Positions 18,419 through 27,410 of a stretch of DNA of 64,000 nucleotides are shown here, in pieces; within the stretch, counting starts at the first letter, position 1; each line of letters opens with the position of its first letter. This DNA is from Gemmatimonadota bacterium (lineage in GTDB: Bacteria > Gemmatimonadota > Gemmatimonadetes > Longimicrobiales > Gaopeijiaceae). The notes beneath the pieces were generated by a model that worked only from the letters and a program-made list of their open reading frames with translations, was not told the origin of the DNA and made no database searches. The stretch lies in assembly GCA_028873815.1 (NCBI GenBank), contig JAPPNN010000068.1, forward strand, positions 101,787 through 165,786, written 5' to 3'. A program made the translations under genes and the position numbers.

Positions 18419-19747
18419 ATGATCGGACTGTTTCGCGACCTCGCACTGGGTCTGGGTCTTGTCGCCTACGCCGTGCGCAAGCGCATCGGCAAGGGGAGCT
18501 GGCCCGCCGACCTGCGCAGCCGCAGCGGCCGGCTGGCCGGACCCGTGCGCCGTGCGCCAGGGCCACGCATCCTCGTGCACGGCGTCAGCGTCGGCGAGAT
18601 CCACGCCCTGGAGCCGCTGGTCGAGGCGCTGGCGGCCTCCCCGGCCGCGCCGGACGTCGTGGTCAGCGCCACCACCACGACGGGGTTTGAGCAGGCGCGC
18701 CGGATCCACGTCCCTGACCGCGAGGTCGTGCGCTTCCCGGCGGACTTCACGTGGATGACCGCCCGCTTCCTGGACACGGTCCGTCCCGAGCTCGTGGTCC
18801 TGGCCGAACTGGAGCTGTGGCCGTCCTTCCTCGCCGCGTGCACGCGCCGCCGCATACCGATCTGCGTCGTGAACGGCCGACTCTCGGAGCGCAGCTTCCG
18901 GGGCTACCGGCGGCTGCGCGCGCTGGCCCGCCCCATGTTCCGCCAACTGGCCCTCGTGACGGCCCAGACGGTCACGTACCGGGACAGGTTCACGGCCATG
19001 GGCGTGCCGGCGGACCGGGCCCTGGTGGGCGGCAGCCTGAAGTGGGACGCCGCGCGGGCCGACCCCGATCCCGCGGGGACTGCCGCCCTCGCGGCCGCGC
19101 TCGGGATCGACCGGTCCAGGCCCCTGATCGTCGCCGGGTCGACGGGGCCGGGGGAGGAGGAGGCCCTGCTGCGAGGCCTTCCCGAAGGGTGCCAGCTGCT
19201 GCTCGCGCCGCGGAACCCCGACCGCTGGGACACTGTCGCGCGCCTGGTTCCGGGGATGCCGCGCAGATCACGGGCCAACGCGGGCCGCTCGCGCTCAACG
19301 GCCCCCCGGCCGAGCGCGGGCGGTCCGACACGCCATGCGCCTGATTCGCCCTCCCAACCCGAACCCGCCCGGGTCTTCCTCCTCGACACCATCGGTGACC
19401 TGGCGGCGGCCTACCTCCTCGCGGACGCGGTATTCGTGGGCCGCAGCCTCACCCCGCTCGGCGGCTCCAATCCCCTGGAGGCGGCGGCACTGGGGAAGCC
19501 CGTCACGACCGGCCCCCACCACGACAACTTTGCCGGTGTGGTGGACGCGCTGAAGCAGGAGGGCGGGATCGCGGTATCCGCCGATCCGATGGCCGTCATC
19601 CGCGGCTGGCTCGCCGACCCCGAGGCCGCCGCCGCAGTCGCCGAAGGCGCGCGACGGGCGATGGCGCGGCACCGAGGCGTGGCGCGATCGACGGCCGACC
19701 GGGTGCTGGGGCTGCTCCCAGGTGCTGCGGACGCCACCGAAGGTTAA
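18419..19747 (+). CDS. waaA: 3-deoxy-D-manno-octulosonic acid (Kdo) transferase
   Basis: 442 residues. The WaaA signature runs from HGVSVGEIHALEPLV through LVVLAELELWPSFLAACTRRRIPICVVNGRLSERSFRGYR, including the catalytic Glu in the VGEI segment, and the donor domain has GGSNPLEAAALGKPV. WaaA attaches Kdo to lipid IVA, the first core sugar step, at the inner membrane. An Arg/Ser/Pro-rich insertion of about 35 residues precedes VFLLDTIGDL and is unusual for the family. The start ATG at 18419 is chosen over 18386 because the family begins close to this hydrophobic MIGLFRDLALGLG segment. Confidence 0.92.
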   Translation: MIGLFRDLALGLGLVAYAVRKRIGKGSWPADLRSRSGRLAGPVRRAPGPRILVHGVSVGEIHALEPLVEALAASPAAPDVVVSATTTTGFEQARRIHVPDREVVRFPADFTWMTARFLDTVRPELVVLAELELWPSFLAACTRRRIPICVVNGRLSERSFRGYRRLRALARPMFRQLALVTAQTVTYRDRFTAMGVPADRALVGGSLKWDAARADPDPAGTAALAAALGIDRSRPLIVAGSTGPGEEEALLRGLPEGCQLLLAPRNPDRWDTVARLVPGMPRRSRANAGRSRSTAPRPSAGGPTRHAPDSPSQPEPARVFLLDTIGDLAAAYLLADAVFVGRSLTPLGGSNPLEAAALGKPVTTGPHHDNFAGVVDALKQEGGIAVSADPMAVIRGWLADPEAAAAVAEGARRAMARHRGVARSTADRVLGLLPGAADATEG

Positions 19748-19778
19748 CTATAGTTGAACTTCAATCGGCAGAAGTCAC

Positions 19779-20996
19779 CTACCAGAAGAACACGCTCGCC
19801 GACAGGTAGCCCACGCGGGGCAGCGCTCCGAATTCGGACCCCAGCGACAGCTCCGCACCGTCCAGCAACGGCCCTTCGCCCACGCCGAAATACGCGCCCG
19901 CGCTCAGCGACATGCTCTCGCTGACCGAGTAGCCCAGACCGGGAGCGAAAACGAACGAGCCGTCCCGGAGGCTGCCCAGCACCAGCGCGCTGGCGGAAAC
20001 CAGCGGATGCACCGGATACGACATCTGCAGCGCACCCACGTCGCGGCCGAGCCCCTGCATCTCGCCCTGCTCGAACGCCCGGCTCCGCGCGGCGTCCAGC
20101 AGCCCATCCGATTCGGTGGCCCCGAAACCGTCGCGCTGGTACTCGACCACGACATACAGGTCCGCGCCCGCCACGGGGAACGTCCGGTCCAGGCCCACCG
20201 TGCCGCGCACCACGAGCCGGTCCTCCAGGTCGCGCACCGCGCCCTCCGCGCGGAGCGCCCACAGTCCCACGGAACCGCTCAGGAACGCGGCCGCCCCGAA
20301 GGTGTCGTGCACCACACCGCCCCACGCCCCCAGGTCCCAGCCGCCCCGGTTCGAACTGACGCGTCCGAGTATCGTCAGCGTCTCCCGGTCGCCGGGGCGC
20401 GCGGGGCGGACGACGACCTCGAACTGCGTGAACGAACCGCTGTAGTAGCGAAGCCGCGCCGCATCGACCCCGGTGCGGTACTCGCGAAAGGGGTCGGCCG
20501 GATCGAACGGCGAGAAGGGGTCGGCCGGGGTGAGGAACAGCGTCGTCGCCCACGATACCGGCTGGCGCCCGATCACCAGGTCCGCGCTGCTTCCCAGGTC
20601 GATCCGCACGCTCAGCCGGTCCACCCTGTGTCGCCACAGCGTTCGCGCGTCCGACCGGATCTCGCCGCCGAGGGACAGCCAGTCCCCGCCCGACGCGGTT
20701 GCTGCCGCGGTGAAGAGCTGAGCACCCAGCACCCCCTCCTGCCTGAGCGTCAGCGTGTGCTCGTAGGCCGCGTCCAGGCGCAGCGGCCCAGATGATCCAT
20801 TCCACATGATCCGGAGCCGCTGGAAGTCGGTGACCCCGGCGGGCGCGAGCACACTCTCGCCGACGCCCGTGAACAGGTTCAGGTAGTACCCCGAAAGCCC
20901 CGGCTGCTGGGCTTCCATGCCGGACGGCACGAGGGTCGCAAGCAGCGGGGCCGCGAGAACCGCGCGCCAGAACCGCCAAACGCTACCCGGCGTCAC
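19779..20996 (-). CDS. Outer-membrane beta-barrel protein of the Lol-like cassette
   Basis: 405 residues with a Sec signal peptide (about 1-30, ending SGMEAQ) and alternating amphipathic strands throughout, ending in SASVFFW, the aromatic C-terminus recognised by the BAM complex. No named family is recognised. Its start overlaps the end of the ABC ATPase gene by 14 bases, making it the last gene of a five-gene operon (carrier, two permeases, ATPase, barrel). Inference: outer-membrane endpoint or terminal component of the export or lipoprotein-handling system encoded upstream. Confidence 0.78.
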   Translation of the reverse strand: MTPGSVWRFWRAVLAAPLLATLVPSGMEAQQPGLSGYYLNLFTGVGESVLAPAGVTDFQRLRIMWNGSSGPLRLDAAYEHTLTLRQEGVLGAQLFTAAATASGGDWLSLGGEIRSDARTLWRHRVDRLSVRIDLGSSADLVIGRQPVSWATTLFLTPADPFSPFDPADPFREYRTGVDAARLRYYSGSFTQFEVVVRPARPGDRETLTILGRVSSNRGGWDLGAWGGVVHDTFGAAAFLSGSVGLWALRAEGAVRDLEDRLVVRGTVGLDRTFPVAGADLYVVVEYQRDGFGATESDGLLDAARSRAFEQGEMQGLGRDVGALQMSYPVHPLVSASALVLGSLRDGSFVFAPGLGYSVSESMSLSAGAYFGVGEGPLLDGAELSLGSEFGALPRVGYLSASVFFW

Positions 20997-21684
20997 CGGA
21001 CACGGTTTCCTCGGCTACGCGCCCGTCGACCAACCGCACCAACCGGCTCGCCCGCTCCATGACCCGCGGGTCGTGCGTCGAGAACACGAACGTCGTCCCG
21101 TTGTCGCGATTGAGCTGCTCCATCACGTCGAGCAGGGCGTCCGCCGTCGCCGAGTCGAGGTTCGCCGTCGGTTCATCGGCCAGCACGAGCGCGGGTTCGC
21201 CCAGCACCGCCCGCGCCACCGCCACACGTTGCTGCTCGCCCCCCGACAGCCTGGGCGGACGCCGGTCCTCGAGTCCCTCCAGGCCGATCTCCCGGAACAG
21301 GCGCCGGACCCGCCGCCGGCGCTCCGTTACGGGCACGCCCTGCAGCAGCAGCGTGAACTCCGCGTTTTCGAGCGCCGTAAGCACGGGAAGCAGGTTGTAG
21401 GACTGAAAGACAAATCCGATCCGCGAAAGCCGTACTTGCGCCAGCGCCTTGTCCGGAAGCGCCGATATCTCGCGGCCTTCGATCCACACCTTCCCCCGTG
21501 AAGGGCGGGTCAGTCCTCCCAGCAGGTTGAGCACGGTGGTCTTCCCGGAACCGGACGGTCCGGCCATCACCACGAATTCGCCCGGAGCGACCACGAGGTC
21601 GACGCCCCGCACGGCCTCGACCGGACGTGGCTCCTGCGGATAGATCTTCCAGAGGTCCTCGGTGCGGACGGCGTGCTCGTTCAT
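20983..21684 (-). CDS. ABC transporter ATPase, LolD/MacB type
   Basis: 233 residues, single nucleotide-binding domain. Walker A GPSGSGKT, signature LSGGEQQRVAVARA and Walker B LVLADEPTANLD are intact. The A-loop and the extended signature are those of the MacB/LolD/FtsE group, which couple ATP hydrolysis to mechanical work by FtsX-type permeases rather than to substrate passage through a channel. It starts directly after the stop of the adjacent permease gene, so one transcript is expected. Confidence 0.92.
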   Translation of the reverse strand: MNEHAVRTEDLWKIYPQEPRPVEAVRGVDLVVAPGEFVVMAGPSGSGKTTVLNLLGGLTRPSRGKVWIEGREISALPDKALAQVRLSRIGFVFQSYNLLPVLTALENAEFTLLLQGVPVTERRRRVRRLFREIGLEGLEDRRPPRLSGGEQQRVAVARAVLGEPALVLADEPTANLDSATADALLDVMEQLNRDNGTTFVFSTHDPRVMERASRLVRLVDGRVAEETVSGDAG

Positions 21685-22938
21685 CTATTCCACCTTCACG
21701 GATTCGGCCGGGTCGAGACGGGCCGCGTGCCACGCCGGATACAGCGACGCGGACAGCCCGATCACCGTGGTCAGCGCCACGCTCTGGACCAGGTGCGTGA
21801 GTTCGATCGAGGGATACATGACGGGATTGAAGACGATCCCGCCGAAGGTGATGTCCGCGGGCATGATGTCCGTCAGGTCCAATCCGTTGCGGAAGAACGC
21901 CCATACCAGGGCGAATCCGAGCGCCACGCCCAGCAGGCCGCTCGCGATCGTCAGCAGGACGCCCTCGACGAAGACCACGAGCCCCGTTTCGGCCCCGCTC
22001 AGGCCGAGGGAGCGCAGCAGGCCGAGTTCGCGCTTGCGGTGCAGTACGGACATGAATACTGCGTTGAGGATCGCCAGCGTCACGATGGCGAAGAGGATGA
22101 GGTGGAAGACCCAGTCCCCCGCGTCGTCGATCCTCACCGCGGAATAGAGTTCCCGGGCGGTCTCCGGCCACCCGGCCACCTCGATCCCGGCGCCCTCAAG
22201 GGTGGCCCGGGCCTCTGCCAGCACCGGATCGGTAAAGGCGGAATGGGGCAGGACCATGGAGACGCTCGTGGCGCCCTCCACGCCGAGCCAGCTCCGCGCG
22301 ACCGACAACGGAATGTGGACCAGGGCCTCGTCCAGGTCGTCGAGTCCGGTTCGGTACGTTCCCACGACGCGCACGAGCTGGCCCGCGATATCGCCCGAGG
22401 CAACCTGCGCGGTCAGCACCATTCTCGAGCCGGTGCGGAGGCCGAGCCTGGTGGCCATTCCGGCCCCGATGAACGCGTGCAGGCGGTCGCCCTCCTGCAG
22501 GTAGCGCCCGGTGGCGGGCTCGGCGCCAAGCCGCGAAAACGCGAGTTCCGAGGCTGGATCCACACCCACGATCAGCGCCGGCAGCGCGCCGTCGGCGGAC
22601 GATGCGAGTCCGCGCGTCGCCACCCGCACGGTGGTGATCGACGGCTCGGTCAGGGGGGCCAGGGCGGCAGCGCCAAGCGACGCCTCGAGCTGTCCGGCGT
22701 CCAGGCGGTCGTCCAGGCTCTCGCTGTCACGGTAACCGGGTGCGTTGAACGACACGTGACCCGACGCGAGCCTCACGCCCGAGTCGATCCAGTCCTCGTG
22801 CGCTCCGTCCGCAAGGGTGCGGGAGAGGATGAGCAGGGCGAGTCCCACGGTCATCGCGGCGGCGGTCAGCGCGCTCCGCCGCAGTTCGCGCCCGAGGTTG
22901 CGCAGGGCCAGCCAGCCCAGTGTCGGGAAGCGGATCAT
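21685..22938 (-). CDS. FtsX/MacB-type ABC permease, subunit 2
   Basis: 417 residues with the four-helix MacB layout: TM1 near 20-40, a large periplasmic domain (about 45-270), then three helices in the last 150 residues (e.g. FHLILFAIVTLAILNAVFMSVL, VVFVEGVLLTIASGLLGVALG, and a C-terminal one). The last residues HAARLDPAESVKVE are the usual FtsX tail. Together with the 22935 gene it should form a heterodimeric LolC/LolE-like pair. Start and stop overlap or abut both neighbours. Confidence 0.9.
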   Translation of the reverse strand: MIRFPTLGWLALRNLGRELRRSALTAAAMTVGLALLILSRTLADGAHEDWIDSGVRLASGHVSFNAPGYRDSESLDDRLDAGQLEASLGAAALAPLTEPSITTVRVATRGLASSADGALPALIVGVDPASELAFSRLGAEPATGRYLQEGDRLHAFIGAGMATRLGLRTGSRMVLTAQVASGDIAGQLVRVVGTYRTGLDDLDEALVHIPLSVARSWLGVEGATSVSMVLPHSAFTDPVLAEARATLEGAGIEVAGWPETARELYSAVRIDDAGDWVFHLILFAIVTLAILNAVFMSVLHRKRELGLLRSLGLSGAETGLVVFVEGVLLTIASGLLGVALGFALVWAFFRNGLDLTDIMPADITFGGIVFNPVMYPSIELTHLVQSVALTTVIGLSASLYPAWHAARLDPAESVKVE

Positions 22939-24197
22939 CGGTCGGCGAGCACGTCCGCGGGTGGCAGGCGCGCCGCCCGCCAGGCCGGGAGCAGTGCCGA
23001 GACGATGCCGGTGCCCAGTAGCGCCACCGCACTCACCAGCGGCTCCTGGAAGGAGTATTCGACGGTCAGCTGGGGCCGGATCGCCGAGCCCATGAACGAA
23101 TAGGTGCCGACGAAAGCGCTCAGGTCGATCGGATTCGCGCGGATGTGGGCCAGGAGGGGAAACGCCAGCGCCGCGCCCGCGGCCAGCGCGACCACGCCGA
23201 GCAGGAGGCCCTCATAGACGACGATCCGCCCCAGGGCGACGCCCGAAGTCCCCAGCGCCCGCGCAACGGCGAACTCGCGGCGACGCTCGAATGTCGCCAG
23301 GAGCATCGTGTTGGCGACGCCGAAGATCGCCATGCCGAAGATCATGAACGCGACGACCGAGTTCATCGCGCTGGCAAGACTCACCACGAAGTACAGCTGG
23401 CCCAGAAACACCGACCACGGCTCGGTAGCCAGGTCCGGCGACAACCCCGCGACGGCGACCGCAACCCTCTCGGCCACGGGGTCCGCATCGCGCACACGGT
23501 CCACCGAAATCGCCACCTCGTGAATCCGGCCGCGATCCATCGCCAGGAAATCCTGCAACGTGCCCAGTTCGAGCAGCGCATAGCTGTCGTCGAAGCCGCC
23601 GAGGTCCAGGCGGTAGATGCCCGACACGCCGAATAGGTCGTTGCCCGTCGAGCCGTCCGCCGCCGGGGCGACCAGCACCGCCTCGTCACCCACCGCGATG
23701 CCGATCTTGTCGGCCAGCGCGGCCCCGACGGCCACCTCTCCCGGCCCCGGCATCCCCCCCTCCACGAAAACGCTCGCGAAGCGGCTGACGCGCGGCTCGC
23801 GCTCCGGATCCACGCCCATGAGCACGGCCCCCACCGTCTCGTCGCCGGAACTGACCAGCCCTCCCCCGTAGAGGCGCGGCGCGACCCCCGCCACCCCATT
23901 CTGCGCCTCCGCCGCGGCGACGAGCGCGCCCACATCCAGGCCTTCGCGGCCGCCCATCGTGTCATGAATGCTGCGCTCGGGACGATACGCCTCGGCATGG
24001 ATCTGGATCTGCCCCGTCACCACCTCGGTCCCGTTGGAGACCATCTCCTCCATCATGCCGTTCATGAACCCCATCATCAGGACCGCGGCGACGAAGCCGA
24101 ACGAGAGCGCGGACGCGGTCAGGAACGTGCGGCGGCGGTTGCGCCACAGGTTCCGCCACGCCATCCGCCACCAGATGTCCCGGGTACTGCGGCTCAC
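22935..24197 (-). CDS. FtsX/MacB-type ABC permease, subunit 1
   Basis: 420 residues from a GTG at 24197; a longer start at 24272 adds a Ser/Thr/Arg-rich tail that overlaps the upstream gene, so the shorter form beginning VSRSTRDIWWRMAWRNLWRN is preferred. Same topology as its partner: TM1 (FLTASALSFGFVAAVLMMGF), a periplasmic domain, then three C-terminal helices and the tail AWRAARLPPADVLADR. It overlaps the second permease gene by four bases. Probably part of a LolCDE- or MacB-like complex. Confidence 0.9.
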   Translation of the reverse strand: MSRSTRDIWWRMAWRNLWRNRRRTFLTASALSFGFVAAVLMMGFMNGMMEEMVSNGTEVVTGQIQIHAEAYRPERSIHDTMGGREGLDVGALVAAAEAQNGVAGVAPRLYGGGLVSSGDETVGAVLMGVDPEREPRVSRFASVFVEGGMPGPGEVAVGAALADKIGIAVGDEAVLVAPAADGSTGNDLFGVSGIYRLDLGGFDDSYALLELGTLQDFLAMDRGRIHEVAISVDRVRDADPVAERVAVAVAGLSPDLATEPWSVFLGQLYFVVSLASAMNSVVAFMIFGMAIFGVANTMLLATFERRREFAVARALGTSGVALGRIVVYEGLLLGVVALAAGAALAFPLLAHIRANPIDLSAFVGTYSFMGSAIRPQLTVEYSFQEPLVSAVALLGTGIVSALLPAWRAARLPPADVLADR

Positions 24198-24216
24198 GGC
24201 GGCGCGGCCCCGCCCG

Positions 24217-24975
24217 TCATTGGTGCGCGCGCAGGTTGCGGAGACTGAAGAAGTCCTCGTCGAGGCCGACATCGAATTCGATCGCGACGTAGGTGATCAC
24301 GGTACGCTCTTCGCCGTCCGCAGGCTCGATCATGATCCGCGTGGGAATGGTCCGGCCGCCCATGGTCCGTATGTCGGAAAAGGTCATCGTACGGGCCAGG
24401 GTGCCGTCCTCGTCGTAATAGTGCGCCCAGAGGGGCATCCTGTCGCGCTTGCGGATCCGCTGTTCGATCCGGCCCCAGATCACCGGCGCCTCGGGCCTGG
24501 GCGTCATCGTGAACTCCCAGACGTCCTCGCCGTCCCGGTCGCCGTCATGGGAGATGACGATGTCGTAGTCTTCGATGAGCCGGCTCTCCTTGACCAGGTC
24601 GTCGTTGGTCACATGCGAACCCATCCACGAGCCGAGCATCATCGAGGGCGGAATCTTGATCGTGCGGTCGGCCCGCGGCAGGTAGTTCCAGACCTCGTTT
24701 TCCACCTTGAGGGTGGCGGTGCCCGCTTCGCGCGCAGGGCTCTCCACCCGGATGAGCGAGTACTCGGTCCCCAGCGACCAGACCTGCATCTCCAGCGAAC
24801 GCGACCAGTGCTCGGTGTCGATCTCCATGCGCATGCTGCCCGCGCTCGACGCGCCCTGCATCATCCGGTCGACCTCGTCTATGATCTCCAGGATCTCCGG
24901 ATCGGTCTGGGCCGCCGCCGGCGCAGCCGCAAGCACGGCGCCCGCAAGGATGAACAGGATCGCTGCCTTCTTCAT
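24217..24975 (-). CDS. Outer-membrane lipoprotein-sorting (LolA/LolB-fold) protein
   Basis: 252 residues from the ATG at 24975, with GAGGAGG upstream and a cleavable Sec signal (KKAAILFILAGAVLAAAPAAAQ). The body matches the 'outer membrane lipoprotein-sorting protein' group that adopts the LolA half-barrel: repeated beta strands such as RVESPAREAGTATLKVENEVWNYLP and TRIMIEPADGEERTVITYVAIEF. Likely a periplasmic carrier for lipoprotein or lipid released by the two permeases encoded next to it. It is the first gene of the five-gene operon ending at 19779. Confidence 0.85.
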   Translation of the reverse strand: MKKAAILFILAGAVLAAAPAAAQTDPEILEIIDEVDRMMQGASSAGSMRMEIDTEHWSRSLEMQVWSLGTEYSLIRVESPAREAGTATLKVENEVWNYLPRADRTIKIPPSMMLGSWMGSHVTNDDLVKESRLIEDYDIVISHDGDRDGEDVWEFTMTPRPEAPVIWGRIEQRIRKRDRMPLWAHYYDEDGTLARTMTFSDIRTMGGRTIPTRIMIEPADGEERTVITYVAIEFDVGLDEDFFSLRNLRAHQ

Positions 24976-25157
24976 ATCGGCCTCCTCAAGCCCCGAAATC
25001 AACCCCCGTAAACTGGCCCCCGTGCGCCGAAAACACTATTGTGCCGCGCTGTCGGGAGCCAGCCCGGCGGGTTGATGCAGGGGTGGACGAGGGGTCGTGG
25101 TGCATGCCCGGCAGCCTACCGCCCATCAATGACATTCTCTGAAACGGGAGAGCTTTC

Positions 25158-25718
25158 ATGGTTACGATTACGGCCCTGTGGGCCCCGATCCTTCTCTCCG
25201 CGGTGGTCGTCTTCGTGGTGAGCGCCATGGTGTGGATGGTCATGCCGCACCACAAGAACGACTTCGCGGCGGCCGATGACGAGGACGGCCTGATGGACGC
25301 CGTGCGCGACGGCACGGGCGGCCCTGGCATGTACATGTTCCCGCACGCGCCGGACAGCGAGATGAACAGCGAGGCCTACCGGGAGCGGCTGAAGGCCGGA
25401 CCCGTCGGAATCCTGCGTGTCCGGGATCCGGAGAGCGTCCTCGACATGAAGCCGGCCATGGCCAAGTCGGTCGTCCTGTACCTGGTGGTGGGCGTCTTCG
25501 TCGCCTACCTGGCGTCGGTCGCGCTCGATCCGGGCGCATCCTACCTGTCGGTGTTCCAGGTCACCGGCACGGCGGCCTTCATGGCGTACGGATTCATCGG
25601 CTACCAGGAGGCCATCTGGTTCGGACTGCCGGGCTCCGTCGCCTTCAAGCACAGCATCGACGGCCTCGCCTACGCCCTCCTCACGGCCGGCATCTTCGGC
25701 TGGCTGTGGCCCGCCTGA
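25158..25718 (+). CDS. Conserved-looking membrane protein, unknown function
   Basis: 186 residues from an ATG preceded by GGGAGAG. An N-terminal helix (about 7-28) is followed by a His/Asp-rich loop (MPHHKNDFAAADDEDG) and three more hydrophobic segments (about 98-118, 128-146, 163-184). Acidic and Met-rich loops could bind a metal, but no motif is diagnostic. It precedes the OsmC-like gene by 61 bases on the same strand. No family is recognised. Confidence 0.7.
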   Translation: MVTITALWAPILLSAVVVFVVSAMVWMVMPHHKNDFAAADDEDGLMDAVRDGTGGPGMYMFPHAPDSEMNSEAYRERLKAGPVGILRVRDPESVLDMKPAMAKSVVLYLVVGVFVAYLASVALDPGASYLSVFQVTGTAAFMAYGFIGYQEAIWFGLPGSVAFKHSIDGLAYALLTAGIFGWLWPA

Positions 25719-25779
25719 GGACCGCCGGAGCTCACCCACCCTGACCCACTCACCCCTGCACCGCAGGAGCCCCCAACAC

Positions 25780-26238
25780 ATGAGCGACATCGTCTACGAA
25801 GCCGACGTCAGGATCGAACGCGTACGCGGTCCCGAACGTCTTGCCTACATCCCCGCCCACGAAGGCGCCGTCGAGTTCGGCGTGCACGGCGCGATCGCCG
25901 AGCACTACGGCGTCCGCCCGCGAACGGAGACCTCCACCACCCTCGACTACGTGATCGCCGCGACCGGCGGCTGACTCGTCGGCACCTTCGGAGGCGTGCT
26001 GGAGGCACGCGGAATCGATGCGTCGGGAGGCAGGCTCACGGCGGAAGTGCACGGCGCCGTCGGCAAGGAGGACGGCGTTCTGGTCATTCGGCGGATTCAC
26101 TGCAAATACCTGCTGAAGGCGGCCGACGCGGACGGGAAGGCCGTTGAGCGGGCCTTCGAACTGCACCCCATGCGATGTCCCGTCTACCGGACGCTGCATC
26201 GATGCATCGAGATCACGACGGAGTTGGCGATCGTGTAG
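25780..26238 (+). CDS. OsmC-family peroxiredoxin-like selenoprotein (UGA read as selenocysteine)
   Basis: Two in-frame segments separated by one TGA (25972-25974) form one 152-residue OsmC-fold protein. Residue 65, encoded by TGA, falls exactly where OsmC proteins carry their peroxidatic Cys (AATGG-x-LVGTFGG); the second active-site Cys is Cys133 in MRCPVYRTL. A hairpin with the geometry of a bacterial SECIS element lies just downstream (25994-26010). OsmC enzymes reduce organic hydroperoxides using a Cys pair in the cytoplasm; selenium would raise reactivity. OsmC-like selenoproteins are an established family. The alternative, a nonsense mutation, would have to hit that single codon while codon use and frame remain intact on both sides. 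The sel genes are not in this window. Confidence 0.85.
25994..26010 (+). promoter_or_regulatory. Candidate bacterial SECIS hairpin
   Basis: GCGTGC (25994-25999) pairs perfectly with GCACGC (26005-26010) around the loop UGGAG. The apical loop begins 26 nt after the UGA and has G at its second position, within the published bacterial SECIS consensus (loop 16-37 nt after UGA, G among the first two loop bases). It lies inside the reading frame, as bacterial SECIS elements do. Confidence 0.65.
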
Positions 26239-27410
26239 CCGGCCCGGTCCGCCCCGGCCTGGACCGCCGCCGGTGGCTGAGGGTCGCCGGAAGCGTACTG
26301 GCCGGCGGCTGGGCGGCCGGATGCTCGACCGCGGGGGCGGCGCGCTGGACCTGGAGCGCGCCGGCCCGTCCGCGTGTAACGCCAGCGCTGGTTTCGCCGG
26401 ACCGGGTCATCCGCGTCGTCGCGGGGCTGCGGCCCTATCGCCCCGAGGGCTTCGTGGTGAGTGCCGAGTCGTTCGGAGACAAACTTCTCGTGCACAACTA
26501 CGGGCACGGAGGCGGTGGCGTGAGCCTGTCCTGGGGGACCGCGGAGATGGCGGCGGAACTGGTGGACGGCGGCGGCGAGGGCGAGGCCGCCGTGATCGGA
26601 GCCGGCGCGGTGGGGCTTGCGACGGCTCGCCTGCTGCAGCGGCGCGGCCGCGCGGTGACAATCTATGCGCGCGAACTGCCGCCGAACACGACCTCTAACA
26701 TCGCGGGCGCGCAGTGGTCGCCGACCTCGGTCTCGGACAGCCTCGACGGGCCGTTCGGCAGCCGGTTCGAGCACGCGGCGCGATTGGCGCACCGTCACTT
26801 CCAGAACCTCGTCGGCCCCGACTACGGCGTCCGCTGGATCGACAACTACTTCCCCTCCGACAGGCCGATGCGTGTCGCGGACTACCAGTCCCGCATCCGG
26901 GATCTCTACCCGGAATGGGAGGACCTGGAGGGCGACGAGCACCCCTTCCCCACGCGGTACGCGCGCCGCGTCGGCACGATGTTCATCGAGCCGCCCCGGT
27001 ATCTGCGTGCGCTCCTGAGCGACTTCCGCATTGCCGGCGGACGCGTCGTCGTGGGTGAGATCGCGGACCTGCGCCAGTTGGCCGCGCTTCCCGAGCCTGT
27101 CGTGGTGAACTGCACGGGTCTCGGCGCGAAGGCCCTGTTCGGCGACCGGTCGCTGGTCCCCGTCAAGGGACAGCTCGTCGTGTTGCGGCCCCAGCCGGAG
27201 GTCGACTACCTGACAGTCGGAGGCGGCCGGTTTTCGACGGAGGGCAGCCAGTATATGTTCCCGCGCAGCGACGGCATTCTGCTTGGAGGCACATTTGATC
27301 GCGGGGTCGAAAGCCTGGAGCCGGACCAGGTGCAGACCGAGCGCATCCTGCGCAACCACCGTATGTTCTTCCAGGCAATGGAGGACAAAAGGAGAGCGGT
27401 GAACCTTTGA
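26202..27410 (+). CDS. FAD oxidoreductase with DAAO motifs in permuted order, Tat lipoprotein-like
   Basis: 402 residues from the ATG at 26202, inside the end of the OsmC gene; 26175 is an alternative. A twin-Arg segment (DRRRWLRVAGSVLAGGWAAGC) suggests a Tat-exported lipoprotein. In D-amino-acid oxidases the GLRPxRP...HNYGHGG motif closes the protein. Here it comes first (residues about 74-105), followed by the Rossmann motif VIGAGAVGLATARLLQRRG (128-146) that normally opens it. The rest is DAAO-like. Likely a periplasmic flavin oxidase or dehydrogenase of amino acids or related amines. The motif order is visible in the sequence; the substrate is inferred. Confidence 0.82.
   Translation: MHRDHDGVGDRVAGPVRPGLDRRRWLRVAGSVLAGGWAAGCSTAGAARWTWSAPARPRVTPALVSPDRVIRVVAGLRPYRPEGFVVSAESFGDKLLVHNYGHGGGGVSLSWGTAEMAAELVDGGGEGEAAVIGAGAVGLATARLLQRRGRAVTIYARELPPNTTSNIAGAQWSPTSVSDSLDGPFGSRFEHAARLAHRHFQNLVGPDYGVRWIDNYFPSDRPMRVADYQSRIRDLYPEWEDLEGDEHPFPTRYARRVGTMFIEPPRYLRALLSDFRIAGGRVVVGEIADLRQLAALPEPVVVNCTGLGAKALFGDRSLVPVKGQLVVLRPQPEVDYLTVGGGRFSTEGSQYMFPRSDGILLGGTFDRGVESLEPDQVQTERILRNHRMFFQAMEDKRRAVNL

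Noticed and set aside
19746..19755. AACTATAGTT perfect palindrome between convergent genes
   Set aside because: Short, no stem-loop of terminator strength, no neighbour suggesting an operator or attachment site.
25780..26238. OsmC gene as a pseudogene with a nonsense mutation
   Set aside because: The stop falls on the single catalytic codon, both halves keep conserved residues, and a SECIS-like hairpin follows; selenocysteine explains more.
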